From assembly GCF_008364825.1 (NCBI RefSeq), contig NZ_VTTO01000029.1, positions 1 to 46,500 of the forward strand: a stretch of DNA of 46,500 nt, written 5' to 3'. The number at the start of each line of letters is the position of its first letter. The first letter of the stretch is position 1. Position numbers and translations under genes: made by a program. Of the stretch, positions 1 to 11,518 are shown piece after piece. The notes beneath the pieces were generated by a model. It searched no databases and was not told the origin of the DNA. It saw nothing but the letters and a program-made list of their open reading frames with translations. The stretch comes from Azospirillum sp. B21. Lineage in GTDB: Bacteria > Pseudomonadota > Alphaproteobacteria > Azospirillales > Azospirillaceae.

Positions 1-463
1 ATCTCCTGAAACGTCGATACTGATACAGTTTCTCTGCTCAAAAGATGCACAGACGATCCTCATTGTGCCGATCCCCGCAGGAACCAACACCCCAAGGCCG
101 CAACGGCTACCAACTGCCGCCGCCTGCGCATCCCTTCTCACAACACGGTATAAACTTGTCAAAGAACCCGCCCGATGCAGAAACCGAGAGCTCCACCGAA
201 CCTCTGGGGTTCGGATCGTAAGCGCCGGTTTGTCGGGCTTCCCCGTCGCGTGTCGGTCGCTGCCGTGTCGGCGGCGCCGGCGTCGTTCGCGTCGGGAGGC
301 GTCTTATATGCGGGACACACCGAACCGCGCAAGCACTTTTTTCACCACCATGACGATTTTCTGACCATACGGCGTCAGCGGCGCCATTCGCCCGGTCCGT
401 TGCAAATGTTGAAACGTCTGACCTTCTGACCATAGAGTTGTTCGAAACCAGCAGCGAGCGCAC
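1..463. other. Intergenic region upstream of the GntR regulator
   Basis: I find no convincing gene here; the short open frames have arginine- and proline-rich translations typical of GC-driven shadows. The right half holds candidate regulatory elements: an inverted repeat CTGAC-N8-GTCAG at 361-378, and three copies of TCTGACC at 360-366, 417-423 and 425-431, two of which continue as TCTGACCATA. They end about 30 bases before the regulator's start codon. The region probably carries the promoter of the regulator and possibly of a leftward gene outside the window. Confidence 0.5.
360..434. promoter_or_regulatory. Candidate operator repeats (TCTGACC) before the GntR gene
   Basis: TCTGACC occurs at 360-366, 417-423 and 425-431; the first and third extend to TCTGACCATA. 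The first lies in an inverted repeat CTGAC-N8-GTCAG (361-378). FadR-subfamily GntR regulators usually bind short palindromes built from GGTC/GACC or GGT/ACC half-sites in their own promoter, so autoregulation is plausible. Only the repeats are seen; binding is inferred. Confidence 0.3.
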
Positions 464-1213
464 ATGCCGGTCGAGTTCGAGAGCGTCGTCACCGTCAGCG
501 CAGCCAAGCAGATCGCCGATAGCCTGCGTGCCGCCATCATGGACGGGCGGCTGAAGGTGGACGAGCGGCTGCCGACGGAAGAGGAACTGGCGCTGCGCTT
601 CAAGGTCTCGCGCCCGACCGTGCGGGAAGCCCTGAAACGTCTGGCGGCCCAGCACCTGATCCGCTCCCGCCGCGGCCCGACCGGCGGAAATTTCGTCGCC
701 AGCCCGGCACCGGAGGACGCGGCGCGGTCTCTGGCCAACGCCACCACCCTGATGGTCGCGGTGGGCGACATCGGGCTGGACGACATGGCGACGGCGCGCC
801 TGGAGCTGGAAGGTGTCTGCTGCCGGCTGGCGGCCGCGCGGGACGATGCGGAATTGGCCGTTCCGCTGGCGACGATGCGGAATGAATTGGCGCGGCAGGG
901 CGACGCTGCACTGACCGACGAGGAATTCTGCGCCTCGGACGTGCGCTTCCACCGCGCCTTGGTGGATGCCGCCGGCAATGCCCTGCTGTCCTACCTGATG
1001 CATGCCGTGGTCGAGGCGCTGCAGCCGGTCAGCAACATGATCATCTATCGGGTGCGGGAACGCGAGGCCATCGTCGGCTTCCACGCCCGCCTGCTGGAGG
1101 CGCTGGAAAGGCGGGATGCCGAGGCCGCGATGGCGGCGCTCGGCACGCTGGTCGACTACACCCGCGACCGCTACCGCGAGGCGCTCGAAAAGCGGGCCGA
1201 GCGCGCCGGCTGA
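464..1213 (+). CDS. FadR-subfamily GntR transcriptional regulator
   Basis: A 249-residue DNA-binding regulator. Residues about 10-75 form the GntR winged helix-turn-helix, with the typical LPTEEELA and SRPTVREALKRL segments, followed by a wing containing RRGPTGG. Residues about 100-235 are an all-helical FCD ligand-binding domain with the D-x3-H motif (DVRFHRAL) and a later histidine (GFHARLLEAL) that in this family usually bind a metal next to a carboxylate ligand. Length is normal for the family. The gene runs toward and ends 20 bases from the convergent 2-oxoacid dehydrogenase gene, so its target may be that gene, itself, or a gene to the left. The ligand cannot be read from sequence. The ribosome-binding site is weak, so the start is the likeliest rather than certain. 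Confidence 0.9.
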   Translation: MPVEFESVVTVSAAKQIADSLRAAIMDGRLKVDERLPTEEELALRFKVSRPTVREALKRLAAQHLIRSRRGPTGGNFVASPAPEDAARSLANATTLMVAVGDIGLDDMATARLELEGVCCRLAAARDDAELAVPLATMRNELARQGDAALTDEEFCASDVRFHRALVDAAGNALLSYLMHAVVEALQPVSNMIIYRVREREAIVGFHARLLEALERRDAEAAMAALGTLVDYTRDRYREALEKRAERAG

Positions 1214-1233
1214 AAATCGATCAGCCGACGCAT

Positions 1234-3645
1234 TCAACCGATTGCGCGCAAGTGGCGGACCGGCCGGCCGGGAGAGGCCGCTTCCGCCGCCGCGACGATG
1301 CCGTGGGCGTCGATGCCGTGGTGGCGGTAGAGATCGGCGATGGTGCCGGTCTGGCCGAAATGCTCCACCCCCAGCGCCCGCGTGCGGTGACCGGCGACGG
1401 AGCCGAGCCAGCCCAGCGTCGTCGGATGGCCGTCCACCACGGTGACCAGGGCGCAATGGGGCGGCACCCCCTCCAGCAGCCGCTCGATATGGCCGCGGGC
1501 ATGGGTCAGGCCGCGCTCGCGCGCCCGCTGAGCGGCGCTCCAGCCGGCAGTCAGCCGGTCGGCGGAAGTCACCGCCAGCAGGCCCACATCGCGCCGGTCC
1601 TCGCCCAGCATGCCGACCGCCGCGATGGCCTCGGGAGCGACGGCGCCGGTGTAGGCGATCACCACCTGGGCGTTCGGCCCCGGCTTGCGCAGCCAATAGG
1701 CACCGTCGACGATGTCGCGGGCGAGATCCTCGTCCATCGTCCGGGTCGGCTGCTCCAGCGCGCGGGAGGACAGGCGCAGATAAACCGAGCCGCCGGTCTC
1801 GTCGCGCAGCCAGTTGCGCTCGTCCGGTGTCCCCTCCCCGTCCCGCTGCATGTAGTCGAAGGTCCAGCGCATCACCACCGCAAGTTCGTCGGCGAAGGCG
1901 GGCTCGAAATAGGCCAAGCCATCCTGCGCCATGCCGACCAGCGGGGTGGCGATGGACTGGTGCGCCCCGCCCTCCGGCGCCAGCGTGACGCCGGACGGCG
2001 TCGCCACCAGCATGAAGCGGGCATCCTGGTAGCAGGCGTAGTTCAGCTGGTCGGCGCCGCGCATGATGAAGGGATCGTAGACCGTGCCGATCGGCAGCAG
2101 CCGCTCCCCGAACAGGCTGTGCGACAGGCCCAGCGCCGACAGCAGGATGAACAGGTTGGACTCGGCGATGCCCAGCTCCAGATGCTGGCCCTTCGGCGAG
2201 AAATCCCAGCTGTAGGTGGAGGGGATGCGTTCCTTCTTGAACAGGTCGGCCATTTCGCTCTTGGCGAACAGGCCGCGCCGGTTCACCCAGGCGCCCAGGT
2301 TGGTGGAGACGGTGACGTCCGGCGCGGTGGTGACGATGCGTTCGGCCAGCGCCGAGCGTTCGCGCCCGATCTCGTTCAGGATCAGACCGAAGGCGGCCTG
2401 GGTCGACAGGCTCTTCTGCGTCGGGGTCTGCAGGACGGCCGGCACGGTCACCGCCGGCGCCTCGTAGCGGCGGCGGCCCTTCCGGGCGAAGGGGACGCGA
2501 CGCAGGAGGTCGTCCAGTGCGGCTTCCGGCAGGGAGAGGCCCTCGAACCGGTCCCATTCATGGCCCGGACGGACCTTGTTGGCGGCGCGGAAGCCGTCCA
2601 TCTGCTCGCGCGTCAGCAGGCCGGAATGATTATCCTTGTGACCGGCCAGCGGCAGGCCGAAGCCCTTCACCGTGTAGGCGATGAAGCAGACCGGCCGGTC
2701 ATGGGTGCGAGCCTCGGCGAAGGCCTCCAGCAGCGACGGCAGGTCATGGCCGCCGAGATTGCCCATCAGACGGGCCAGTTCCTCGTCGCTGCGGCGCTCG
2801 ATCAGGCGGGTGACGTCGCCCTGGTCGCCCAAATCGTCCATCAGGCGGCGGCGCCACGCGGCACCGCCCTGGTAGGTCAGGGCCGAATAGAGCTGGTTGG
2901 GACAGCTGTCGATCCAGTGGCGCAGGCGCTCGCCGCCCGGCTCCTTGAACGCCTCCTGCATCAAGGTGCCGTATTTCAGGATCACCACGTCCCAGCCGAA
3001 GGCGCGGAAGATGTTCTCCAGCCGCTCCCACAGCCCTTCGCGGATCACCGCGTCCAGGCTCTGGCGGTTGTAGTCGACGATCCACCAGGTGTTGCGCAGG
3101 CCGTGCTTCCACCCCTCCTGCAGGGCTTCGAAGATGTTGCCCTCGTCCATCTCGGCATCGCCGACCAGCGAGACCATGCGCCCCTCCGGCAGGCCGGGCG
3201 CCCAGCCCTTGGCCTTCAGGTAATCCTGAACCAGCGAGGCGAAGAGGGTCTGCGCCACCCCCAGCCCGACCGAGCCGGTGGAGAAATCGACGTCGTCCAC
3301 GTCCTTGGTGCGGGACGGGTAGGACTGGGCGCCCTTGTAGCCGCGGAAATTCTCCAGCTTCTCCCGCGTCTGGTTGCCCAGCAGATATTGGATGGCGTGG
3401 AAGATCGGGCTGGCATGGGGCTTCACCGCCACCCGGTCCTCCGGCCGGAGGGCCGAGAAATAGAGCGCCGTCAGGATGGTCGACATCGAGGCGCTGGAAG
3501 CCTGATGGCCGCCGATCTTCAGCCCGTCCAGGTTGGGGCGGACATGGTTGGCGTTGTGGATGGTCCAGGAGGCGAGCCAGAGGACCTTGCGCTCCAGCTC
3601 GGCCAGGCAGGCGAGATCGGCGGAGGACGGCTGGATCGCGGTCAT
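1234..3645 (-). CDS. Homodimeric pyruvate dehydrogenase E1-like (transketolase family) 2-oxoacid dehydrogenase
   Basis: An 803-residue thiamine-diphosphate enzyme related to homodimeric AceE and transketolase. The ThDP/Mg motif is GDAEMDEGN at about residues 162-170; the N-terminal half also has PHASPIFHAIQYLLG and the GHKDNHSG segment typical of AceE-like proteins. It is about 85 residues shorter than enterobacterial AceE (roughly 887), mainly lacking the N-terminal extension that contacts E2. No E2 or E3 gene is nearby. The divergent Lrp/AsnC gene starts 132 bases away. Known precedent: in Pseudomonas putida the E1-like MdeB, acting on 2-oxobutyrate from methionine, sits with the Lrp-type MdeR. 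The true substrate (pyruvate, 2-oxobutyrate or another 2-oxoacid) is therefore open. The start is supported by GGGAG about 10 bases upstream. Automated pipelines may call it transketolase. Confidence 0.85.
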   Translation of the reverse strand: MTAIQPSSADLACLAELERKVLWLASWTIHNANHVRPNLDGLKIGGHQASSASMSTILTALYFSALRPEDRVAVKPHASPIFHAIQYLLGNQTREKLENFRGYKGAQSYPSRTKDVDDVDFSTGSVGLGVAQTLFASLVQDYLKAKGWAPGLPEGRMVSLVGDAEMDEGNIFEALQEGWKHGLRNTWWIVDYNRQSLDAVIREGLWERLENIFRAFGWDVVILKYGTLMQEAFKEPGGERLRHWIDSCPNQLYSALTYQGGAAWRRRLMDDLGDQGDVTRLIERRSDEELARLMGNLGGHDLPSLLEAFAEARTHDRPVCFIAYTVKGFGLPLAGHKDNHSGLLTREQMDGFRAANKVRPGHEWDRFEGLSLPEAALDDLLRRVPFARKGRRRYEAPAVTVPAVLQTPTQKSLSTQAAFGLILNEIGRERSALAERIVTTAPDVTVSTNLGAWVNRRGLFAKSEMADLFKKERIPSTYSWDFSPKGQHLELGIAESNLFILLSALGLSHSLFGERLLPIGTVYDPFIMRGADQLNYACYQDARFMLVATPSGVTLAPEGGAHQSIATPLVGMAQDGLAYFEPAFADELAVVMRWTFDYMQRDGEGTPDERNWLRDETGGSVYLRLSSRALEQPTRTMDEDLARDIVDGAYWLRKPGPNAQVVIAYTGAVAPEAIAAVGMLGEDRRDVGLLAVTSADRLTAGWSAAQRARERGLTHARGHIERLLEGVPPHCALVTVVDGHPTTLGWLGSVAGHRTRALGVEHFGQTGTIADLYRHHGIDAHGIVAAAEAASPGRPVRHLRAIG

Positions 3646-3740
3646 GGGGAGGCTCCCGGATGGAGGTTATGGTTGGACAAGCCTATCATTTGTGATCGGG
3701 CAGATGCTTGCAAAGTGGCGCCAGCCGCGGCTCCGCTTTA

Positions 3741-3784
3741 GCATTGAATGCCAATCCAGCGCGGGGCGCAGCATTCGATGCCAA
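3741..3784. promoter_or_regulatory. Candidate Lrp-type operator: 15-bp direct repeat at 30-bp spacing
   Basis: AGCATTGAATGCCAA (3740-3754) and AGCATTCGATGCCAA (3770-3784) match at 13 of 15 positions and are spaced exactly 30 bp, about three helical turns. Both contain an in-frame ATG of the Lrp-type gene, so the second overlaps the chosen start codon. Lrp/AsnC proteins bind phased sites cooperatively as octamers, so autoregulation and control of the divergent E1-like gene are plausible. An alternative is a local duplication that created a second start codon. Confidence 0.35.
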
Positions 3785-4260
3785 AACAAACTCTCGACCG
3801 CATAGACCGGAAGATCCTGGCCGCCCTTCAGGAGGATGGCCGCCTGCCCAACAACGAACTTGCGGAGCGGGTCGGCCTGTCGCCCTCCCCCTGCCTCAGG
3901 CGGGTCAAGGTGCTGGAGGACGCCGGGGTGATCGCCCGCTATGTGGCGCTGGTCGACCCGGCCTCGGTCGATCTGCCGGTCAACATCTTCGTCAGCGTCA
4001 GCCTGGAACGGCAGGTGGAAGACCGGCTCGACGGATTCGAGGCGGCGGTGATGGCGCGGCCGGAGGTGCTGGAATGCTATCTGATGACCGGCGACGCAGA
4101 CTACCTGCTGCGGGTCGTGGTGCCGGACCTCGCCAGCTACGAGCGCTTCCTGAAGGAACACCTGACCCGCATCCCCGGCGTCGCCAGCATCCGCTCCAGC
4201 TTCGCGCTGAAACAGGTGCGCTACCGCACCGCCCTGCCGCTGGAACATCTGGGGGAATAG
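3778..4260 (+). CDS. Lrp/AsnC family transcriptional regulator
   Basis: A 160-residue Lrp/AsnC regulator starting MPKQTLDRIDRKIL. Residues about 5-60 form the helix-turn-helix, with the family signature LDRIDRKILAALQEDGR and LSPSPCLRRVKVLEDAGVI. Residues about 70-150 form the RAM (ligand-binding, oligomerisation) domain, including LECYLMTGDADYLLRVVVPDL, where the glycine-aspartate turn binds amino-acid effectors in relatives. An in-frame ATG 30 bases upstream (3748) would add ten residues; I prefer 3778 because family members begin near the LDxIDxxIL helix. It is transcribed away from the E1-like gene. By analogy with MdeR and BkdR, it probably activates that gene in response to an amino acid, but this is inference. 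Confidence 0.92.
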   Translation: MPKQTLDRIDRKILAALQEDGRLPNNELAERVGLSPSPCLRRVKVLEDAGVIARYVALVDPASVDLPVNIFVSVSLERQVEDRLDGFEAAVMARPEVLECYLMTGDADYLLRVVVPDLASYERFLKEHLTRIPGVASIRSSFALKQVRYRTALPLEHLGE

Positions 4261-4787
4261 GGCCTTCCCGAAGGACCGGCAACCAGAGCCAAGAGCTGAA
4301 TTCCCCATGACTGCATCATGAAAAACGAGCGGAGAAGGCCGTTCCAGGCAAGCGGCAGCCATGCAAATGCCGGATGATGCGGACACTGCCGGCGAACCCA
4401 CATCAGCGAAGGGCCGGCATGTGGTGGCGCCGACGCATGCCCTGACGCATCGGCAGGCATACATAAGGACACCCTTGACCATGGCGCCGCAACGGATCAT
4501 GAAAGCGCCGTCCGCACGTTCATGTATACGCATGTATCCGGTGTCGGCAGGTCTTATTCTTTCTTTTGGTTGGGGCGAATGTTGCTTGCGCAGCGCTTGG
4601 AAAGCCCAAGACTTGCCATCTCCCATCGGTACGGGTGCCGCCATGCCGGACGGCAAGCATTCGTTAACCATAAAGCGCCACAACATGCGAGCGGCCCATC
4701 GCCGCGTTCAGCCGACCGCCGGGACCAGCCGATGAACGGGTCCCTCCGGCGCCACCGCGCTGATTCCCTTTGGAAGGCTGACACAGC
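4261..4787. other. Long intergenic region before the NRPS-like gene
   Basis: 527 bases without a convincing gene. It is less GC-rich than its surroundings in places (about 4545-4575, pyrimidine-rich), and holds a 10-bp tandem repeat CATGTATACG/CATGTATCCG at 4521-4540. A TTGACC hexamer lies at 4475-4480 but no matching -10 box is clear. The region is long enough to hold the promoter and leader of the 1368-residue gene downstream. Confidence 0.5.
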
Positions 4788-8894
<4,107 letters not shown>

Positions 8895-9205
8895 GTACAG
8901 TTTTGCCCCCACCCTGACCCTCCCCCGCTGGGCGGGGGAGGGGACAAGTGCTTGTGTGGGAGAGCGGCGGCAGTCCCTCCCCCGCCCAGCGGGGGAGGAT
9001 AGGTGGGGGTCTAACCCTGCACCGGTACGACCACTTCCCCACCATCTCCCCCACGACAAACCGCCGCGCCGCCTTCCGTCCTGCCGATGGTTGTCTCCGC
9101 CCCGCAGCGGTGTATAAGGGGGGCCGAGCGCGGCCTGCCCCCTTCGCGCGCCCGGCCGGGCGCGGTTTCGCGGAGGCCGTTGGATCGTCACGAAGGAACG
9201 CCCCA
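8895..9205. other. Intergenic region with nested-palindrome repeat, then fumarase leader
   Basis: 311 bases between the NRPS-like gene and fumarase. The left part is the repeat at 8906-9015. The remainder (9016-9205) should hold the fumarase promoter and a ribosome-binding site (GAAGGAA) just before 9206. The fumarase frame stays open back to 8948 through the repeat, but those 86 codons are not conserved-looking and I exclude them. Confidence 0.6.
8906..9015 (+). repeat. Nested-palindrome repeat, copy 1 (REPIN/MITE-like)
   Basis: A 110-base element: CCCCCACCCTGACCC, then a hairpin-forming TCCCCCGCTGGGCGGGGGAG, a ~35-base centre with GGGGAC and GGCAGTCCC borders, an inverted second hairpin, and GGTGGGGGTCTAAC. 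Each arm folds on itself and the arms also pair with each other. A second copy lies at 23635-23746 in the same orientation. This copy is the degenerate one: its right arm reads GGATAGGTGGGGG where copy 2 has GGGTTAGGGTGGGGG. It starts 12 bases after the stop of the NRPS-like gene and could act as its transcription terminator or mRNA stabiliser. Confidence 0.85.
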
Positions 9206-10831
9206 ATGCCCGACGACATCGCCTCAGCCCGCGGCCTGTTTCCGCTCGCCAAGGACGACACGACCTACCGCAAGCTGACCTCGGATCATGTCTCGGTCGT
9301 CGAGTTCGACGGCGAGCAGATCCTGAAGATCGAGCCGGAGGGTCTGCGCCTGCTGGCCGAGGCTGCCTTCTCCGACATCAACCATCTGCTGCGTCCGGGC
9401 CATCTCGCCCAACTCGCCAAGATCCTGGACGATGCGGAGGCGTCGGCCAACGACCGCTTCGTGGCGCTCGACCTGCTGAAGAACGCCAACATCGCCGCCG
9501 CCGGCACCCTGCCGATGTGCCAGGACACCGGCACCGCCATCATCATGGGCAAGAAGGGCCGCCGCGTCTGGACCAAGGGCGGCGACGAGACCGCCCTGTC
9601 CGAAGGTGCGCGCGACGCCTATCTGAAGCGCAACCTGCGCTACAGCCAGCTGGCGCCGATCTCCATGTATGAGGAGAAGAACACCCGCAACAACCTGCCG
9701 GCGCAGATCGACATCTATTCCGAGGGCGAGGACTACTACAAGTTCCTGTTCATGGCCAAGGGCGGCGGGTCGGCCAACAAGACCTTCCTGCATCAGGCCA
9801 CGCCGTCGGTGCTGGCGCCCGACCGGCTGCTGAAGTTCCTGGAAGACAAGATCCGCTATCTCGGCACCTCGGCTTGCCCGCCCTACCACCTCGCCATCGT
9901 CATCGGCGGCCTGTCGGCCGAGCAGAACCTGAAGACGGTCAAGCTGGCCTCCGCCCGTTATCTCGACAACCTGCCGACCGAGGGCGGCGAGGACGCGCAC
10001 GCCTTCCGCGATCTGGCGATGGAGGCCGAGGTCCACAAGCTGACCCAGAACATGGGCATCGGCGCCCAGTTCGGCGGCAAGTATTTCTGCCACGACGTCC
10101 GCGTCATCCGCCTGCCGCGCCACGGCGCCTCCATGCCGATCGGCATCGGCGTGTCCTGCTCGGCCGACCGTCAGGCGGTGGGCAAGATCACCAAGGACGG
10201 CATCTTCCTGGAGCAGCTGGAGACCGATCCGGCCCAGTATCTGCCGGAGATCGGCGGCGAGCATCTGTCGGACGAGGTCGTGAAGATCGATCTGAACCAG
10301 CCGATGGAGCAGATCCGCGCCACGCTCTCCCAGTACCCGATCCGCACCCGCCTGTCGCTGACCGGCCCGCTGATCGTCGCCCGCGATCTGGCCCACGCCA
10401 AGCTGCGCGCCCGCCTGGACGCCGGCGAGCCGCTGCCGGACTATTTCAAGAACCACCCGATCTACTATGCCGGCCCGGCCAAGACGCCGGAAGGCTACGC
10501 CTCGGGCTCCTTCGGGCCGACCACGGCGGGCCGCATGGACAGCTTCGTCGACCAGTTCCAGGCGGCCGGCGGCTCCATGGTCATGCTGGCCAAGGGCAAC
10601 CGCAGCCCCGAGGTGACGGCGGCCTGCAAGCAGCATGGCGGCTTCTATCTCGGCTCGATCGGCGGCGCCGCCGCCCGTCTGGCCCAGGACTGCATCAAGA
10701 AGGTGGAGTGCGTCGAGTATCCCGAACTCGGCATGGAAGCCATCTGGCGCATCGAGGTCGAGGACTTCCCGGCCTTCATCATCGTCGATGACAAGGGCAA
10801 CGACTTCTTCAAGGAGTTGAAGCTCGCCTGA
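9206..10831 (+). CDS. fumA: Class I (iron-sulfur) fumarate hydratase
   Basis: A 541-residue class I fumarase, interconverting fumarate and L-malate in the TCA cycle in the cytoplasm. Three cysteines that should bind the catalytic [4Fe-4S] cluster fall at C105 (LPMCQDTGT), C224 (SACPPYH) and C318 (GVSCSADR), the same positions as in E. coli FumA. The C-terminal part has the beta-domain segment TPEGYASGSFGPTTAGRMDS. Full length. The start MPDDIAS is chosen because AAGGAA lies about eight bases upstream and the frame before it runs through a repeat. A clear intrinsic terminator follows, so the gene is probably transcribed alone. As an oxygen-sensitive fumarase it may be complemented by a class II enzyme elsewhere; none is in the window. 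Confidence 0.96.
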   Translation: MPDDIASARGLFPLAKDDTTYRKLTSDHVSVVEFDGEQILKIEPEGLRLLAEAAFSDINHLLRPGHLAQLAKILDDAEASANDRFVALDLLKNANIAAAGTLPMCQDTGTAIIMGKKGRRVWTKGGDETALSEGARDAYLKRNLRYSQLAPISMYEEKNTRNNLPAQIDIYSEGEDYYKFLFMAKGGGSANKTFLHQATPSVLAPDRLLKFLEDKIRYLGTSACPPYHLAIVIGGLSAEQNLKTVKLASARYLDNLPTEGGEDAHAFRDLAMEAEVHKLTQNMGIGAQFGGKYFCHDVRVIRLPRHGASMPIGIGVSCSADRQAVGKITKDGIFLEQLETDPAQYLPEIGGEHLSDEVVKIDLNQPMEQIRATLSQYPIRTRLSLTGPLIVARDLAHAKLRARLDAGEPLPDYFKNHPIYYAGPAKTPEGYASGSFGPTTAGRMDSFVDQFQAAGGSMVMLAKGNRSPEVTAACKQHGGFYLGSIGGAAARLAQDCIKKVECVEYPELGMEAIWRIEVEDFPAFIIVDDKGNDFFKELKLA

Positions 10832-10849
10832 TTCGGGCCTGTGAGAGGG

Positions 10850-10883
10850 GGCGCGGTGCCTTGCGGTGGCCGCGCCTTTTTTT
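10850..10883 (+). terminator. Intrinsic terminator after fumarase
   Basis: GGCGCGG (10850-10856) pairs with CCGCGCC (10870-10876) around a 13-base loop and is followed directly by seven T residues (10877-10883). It lies 18 bases past the fumarase stop codon, a textbook rho-independent terminator. Confidence 0.85.
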
Positions 10884-10954
10884 GCTGCCTGCTTGCCGGA
10901 CGGCACCGGGGGCGCCTATCTTCAATGCATCAGTATCGGGGGGAGGGCTTTCCA

Positions 10955-11194
10955 ATGGACGGTGTCTATGACCGGCGCGCACCGAAGCGGGACGTCACCC
11001 TGTCGCTGGACGAGGACATCCTTCAGCGCGCGCAGTCCCTCCCCGGCGACCTGTCCGAGCGGGTCGAGAAGCTGCTGGCCGACGAGGTGGCGAAAGCGGA
11101 CCGCGAACGTCGCCTGGATGCCACGATTGCGGCGCTGAACGACTTCGACGCCAAGTATGGCTCTTTCGCCGACGAACATCTCGATCACCTGTGA
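10955..11194 (+). CDS. ccdA: CcdA-family antitoxin
   Basis: A 79-residue protein beginning MDGVYDRRAPKRDVTLSLDED. Residues about 10-50 look like the ribbon-helix-helix DNA-binding and dimerising part of CcdA (DVTLSLDEDILQRAQ), and the C-terminal 30 residues (TIAALNDFDAKYGSFADEH) resemble the flexible tail that wraps and neutralises the toxin. Length is close to F-plasmid CcdA (72). A GGGAGG ribosome-binding site precedes the chosen ATG, although the frame stays open upstream. The stop codon overlaps the toxin start by one base (TGATG), indicating translational coupling. The complex normally represses its own promoter, which should lie between the fumarase terminator and 10955. Confidence 0.85.
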   Translation: MDGVYDRRAPKRDVTLSLDEDILQRAQSLPGDLSERVEKLLADEVAKADRERRLDATIAALNDFDAKYGSFADEHLDHL

Positions 11195-11511
11195 TGGCTC
11201 AATTCGATGTCCATCGGAACCGAACGGCGGCACGCTCGGGCATTCCGTATCTGGTGATCGTGCAATCACAACGTTTCGACGCATCGGCGCGCAGGGTGAT
11301 CGCACCGCTGCTGCCCGCTGACAAGCTCCCGAGCACGGAACCTTCCTTGACCCCGAGATTCGTGGTTGAAGGCCGTAACGTCATTCTGAATCCACTTCAG
11401 CTCGCCTCTGTTCCGACGGACCAAATCGGCGAAAAAGTCTGCTCCCTCGCCGACGACAGCGACCGCATCATCGCCGCCATCGACCTCCTGATTTCCCGTG
11501 CCTGGGGATGA
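11194..11511 (+). CDS. ccdB: CcdB-family toxin (predicted gyrase poison)
   Basis: A 105-residue CcdB homologue. Features shared with F-plasmid CcdB (101 residues) include the N-terminal FDVHRN strand, YLVIVQS, RRVIAPLLP, a central PRFVVEG strand, LASVPTDQIGEKVCSL and a C-terminal helix ending RAWG. In CcdB the last three residues (Trp-Gly-Ile) are critical for trapping DNA gyrase; here the chain ends at Trp-Gly with no final isoleucine, so poisoning strength could differ. A GTG immediately before the ATG at 11194 is a less likely start. The toxin follows its antitoxin with a one-base overlap. On a chromosome the pair may act as an addiction or stress module, or as a domesticated remnant of a mobile element. 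Confidence 0.88.
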   Translation: MAQFDVHRNRTAARSGIPYLVIVQSQRFDASARRVIAPLLPADKLPSTEPSLTPRFVVEGRNVILNPLQLASVPTDQIGEKVCSLADDSDRIIAAIDLLISRAWG

Positions 11512-11518
11512 GTAGCCC

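Noticed and set aside
107..2557. 816-codon open frame on the minus strand spanning the GntR gene and half of the E1-like gene
   Set aside because: Its translation is Arg/Pro/Gly-rich and overlaps two well-recognised genes in other frames; a GC-driven shadow.
1252..3741. 829-codon plus-strand frame antisense to the E1-like gene
   Set aside because: Antisense shadow of a clear AceE-like gene; no family motif in the translation.
4361..4735. 124-codon frame in the intergenic region before the Pls-like gene
   Set aside because: Low-complexity translation without ribosome-binding site or family resemblance.
8948..9205. 86-codon N-terminal extension of fumarase
   Set aside because: It runs through the palindromic repeat, and the iron-sulfur cysteines match E. 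coli FumA numbering exactly only if the start is 9206.
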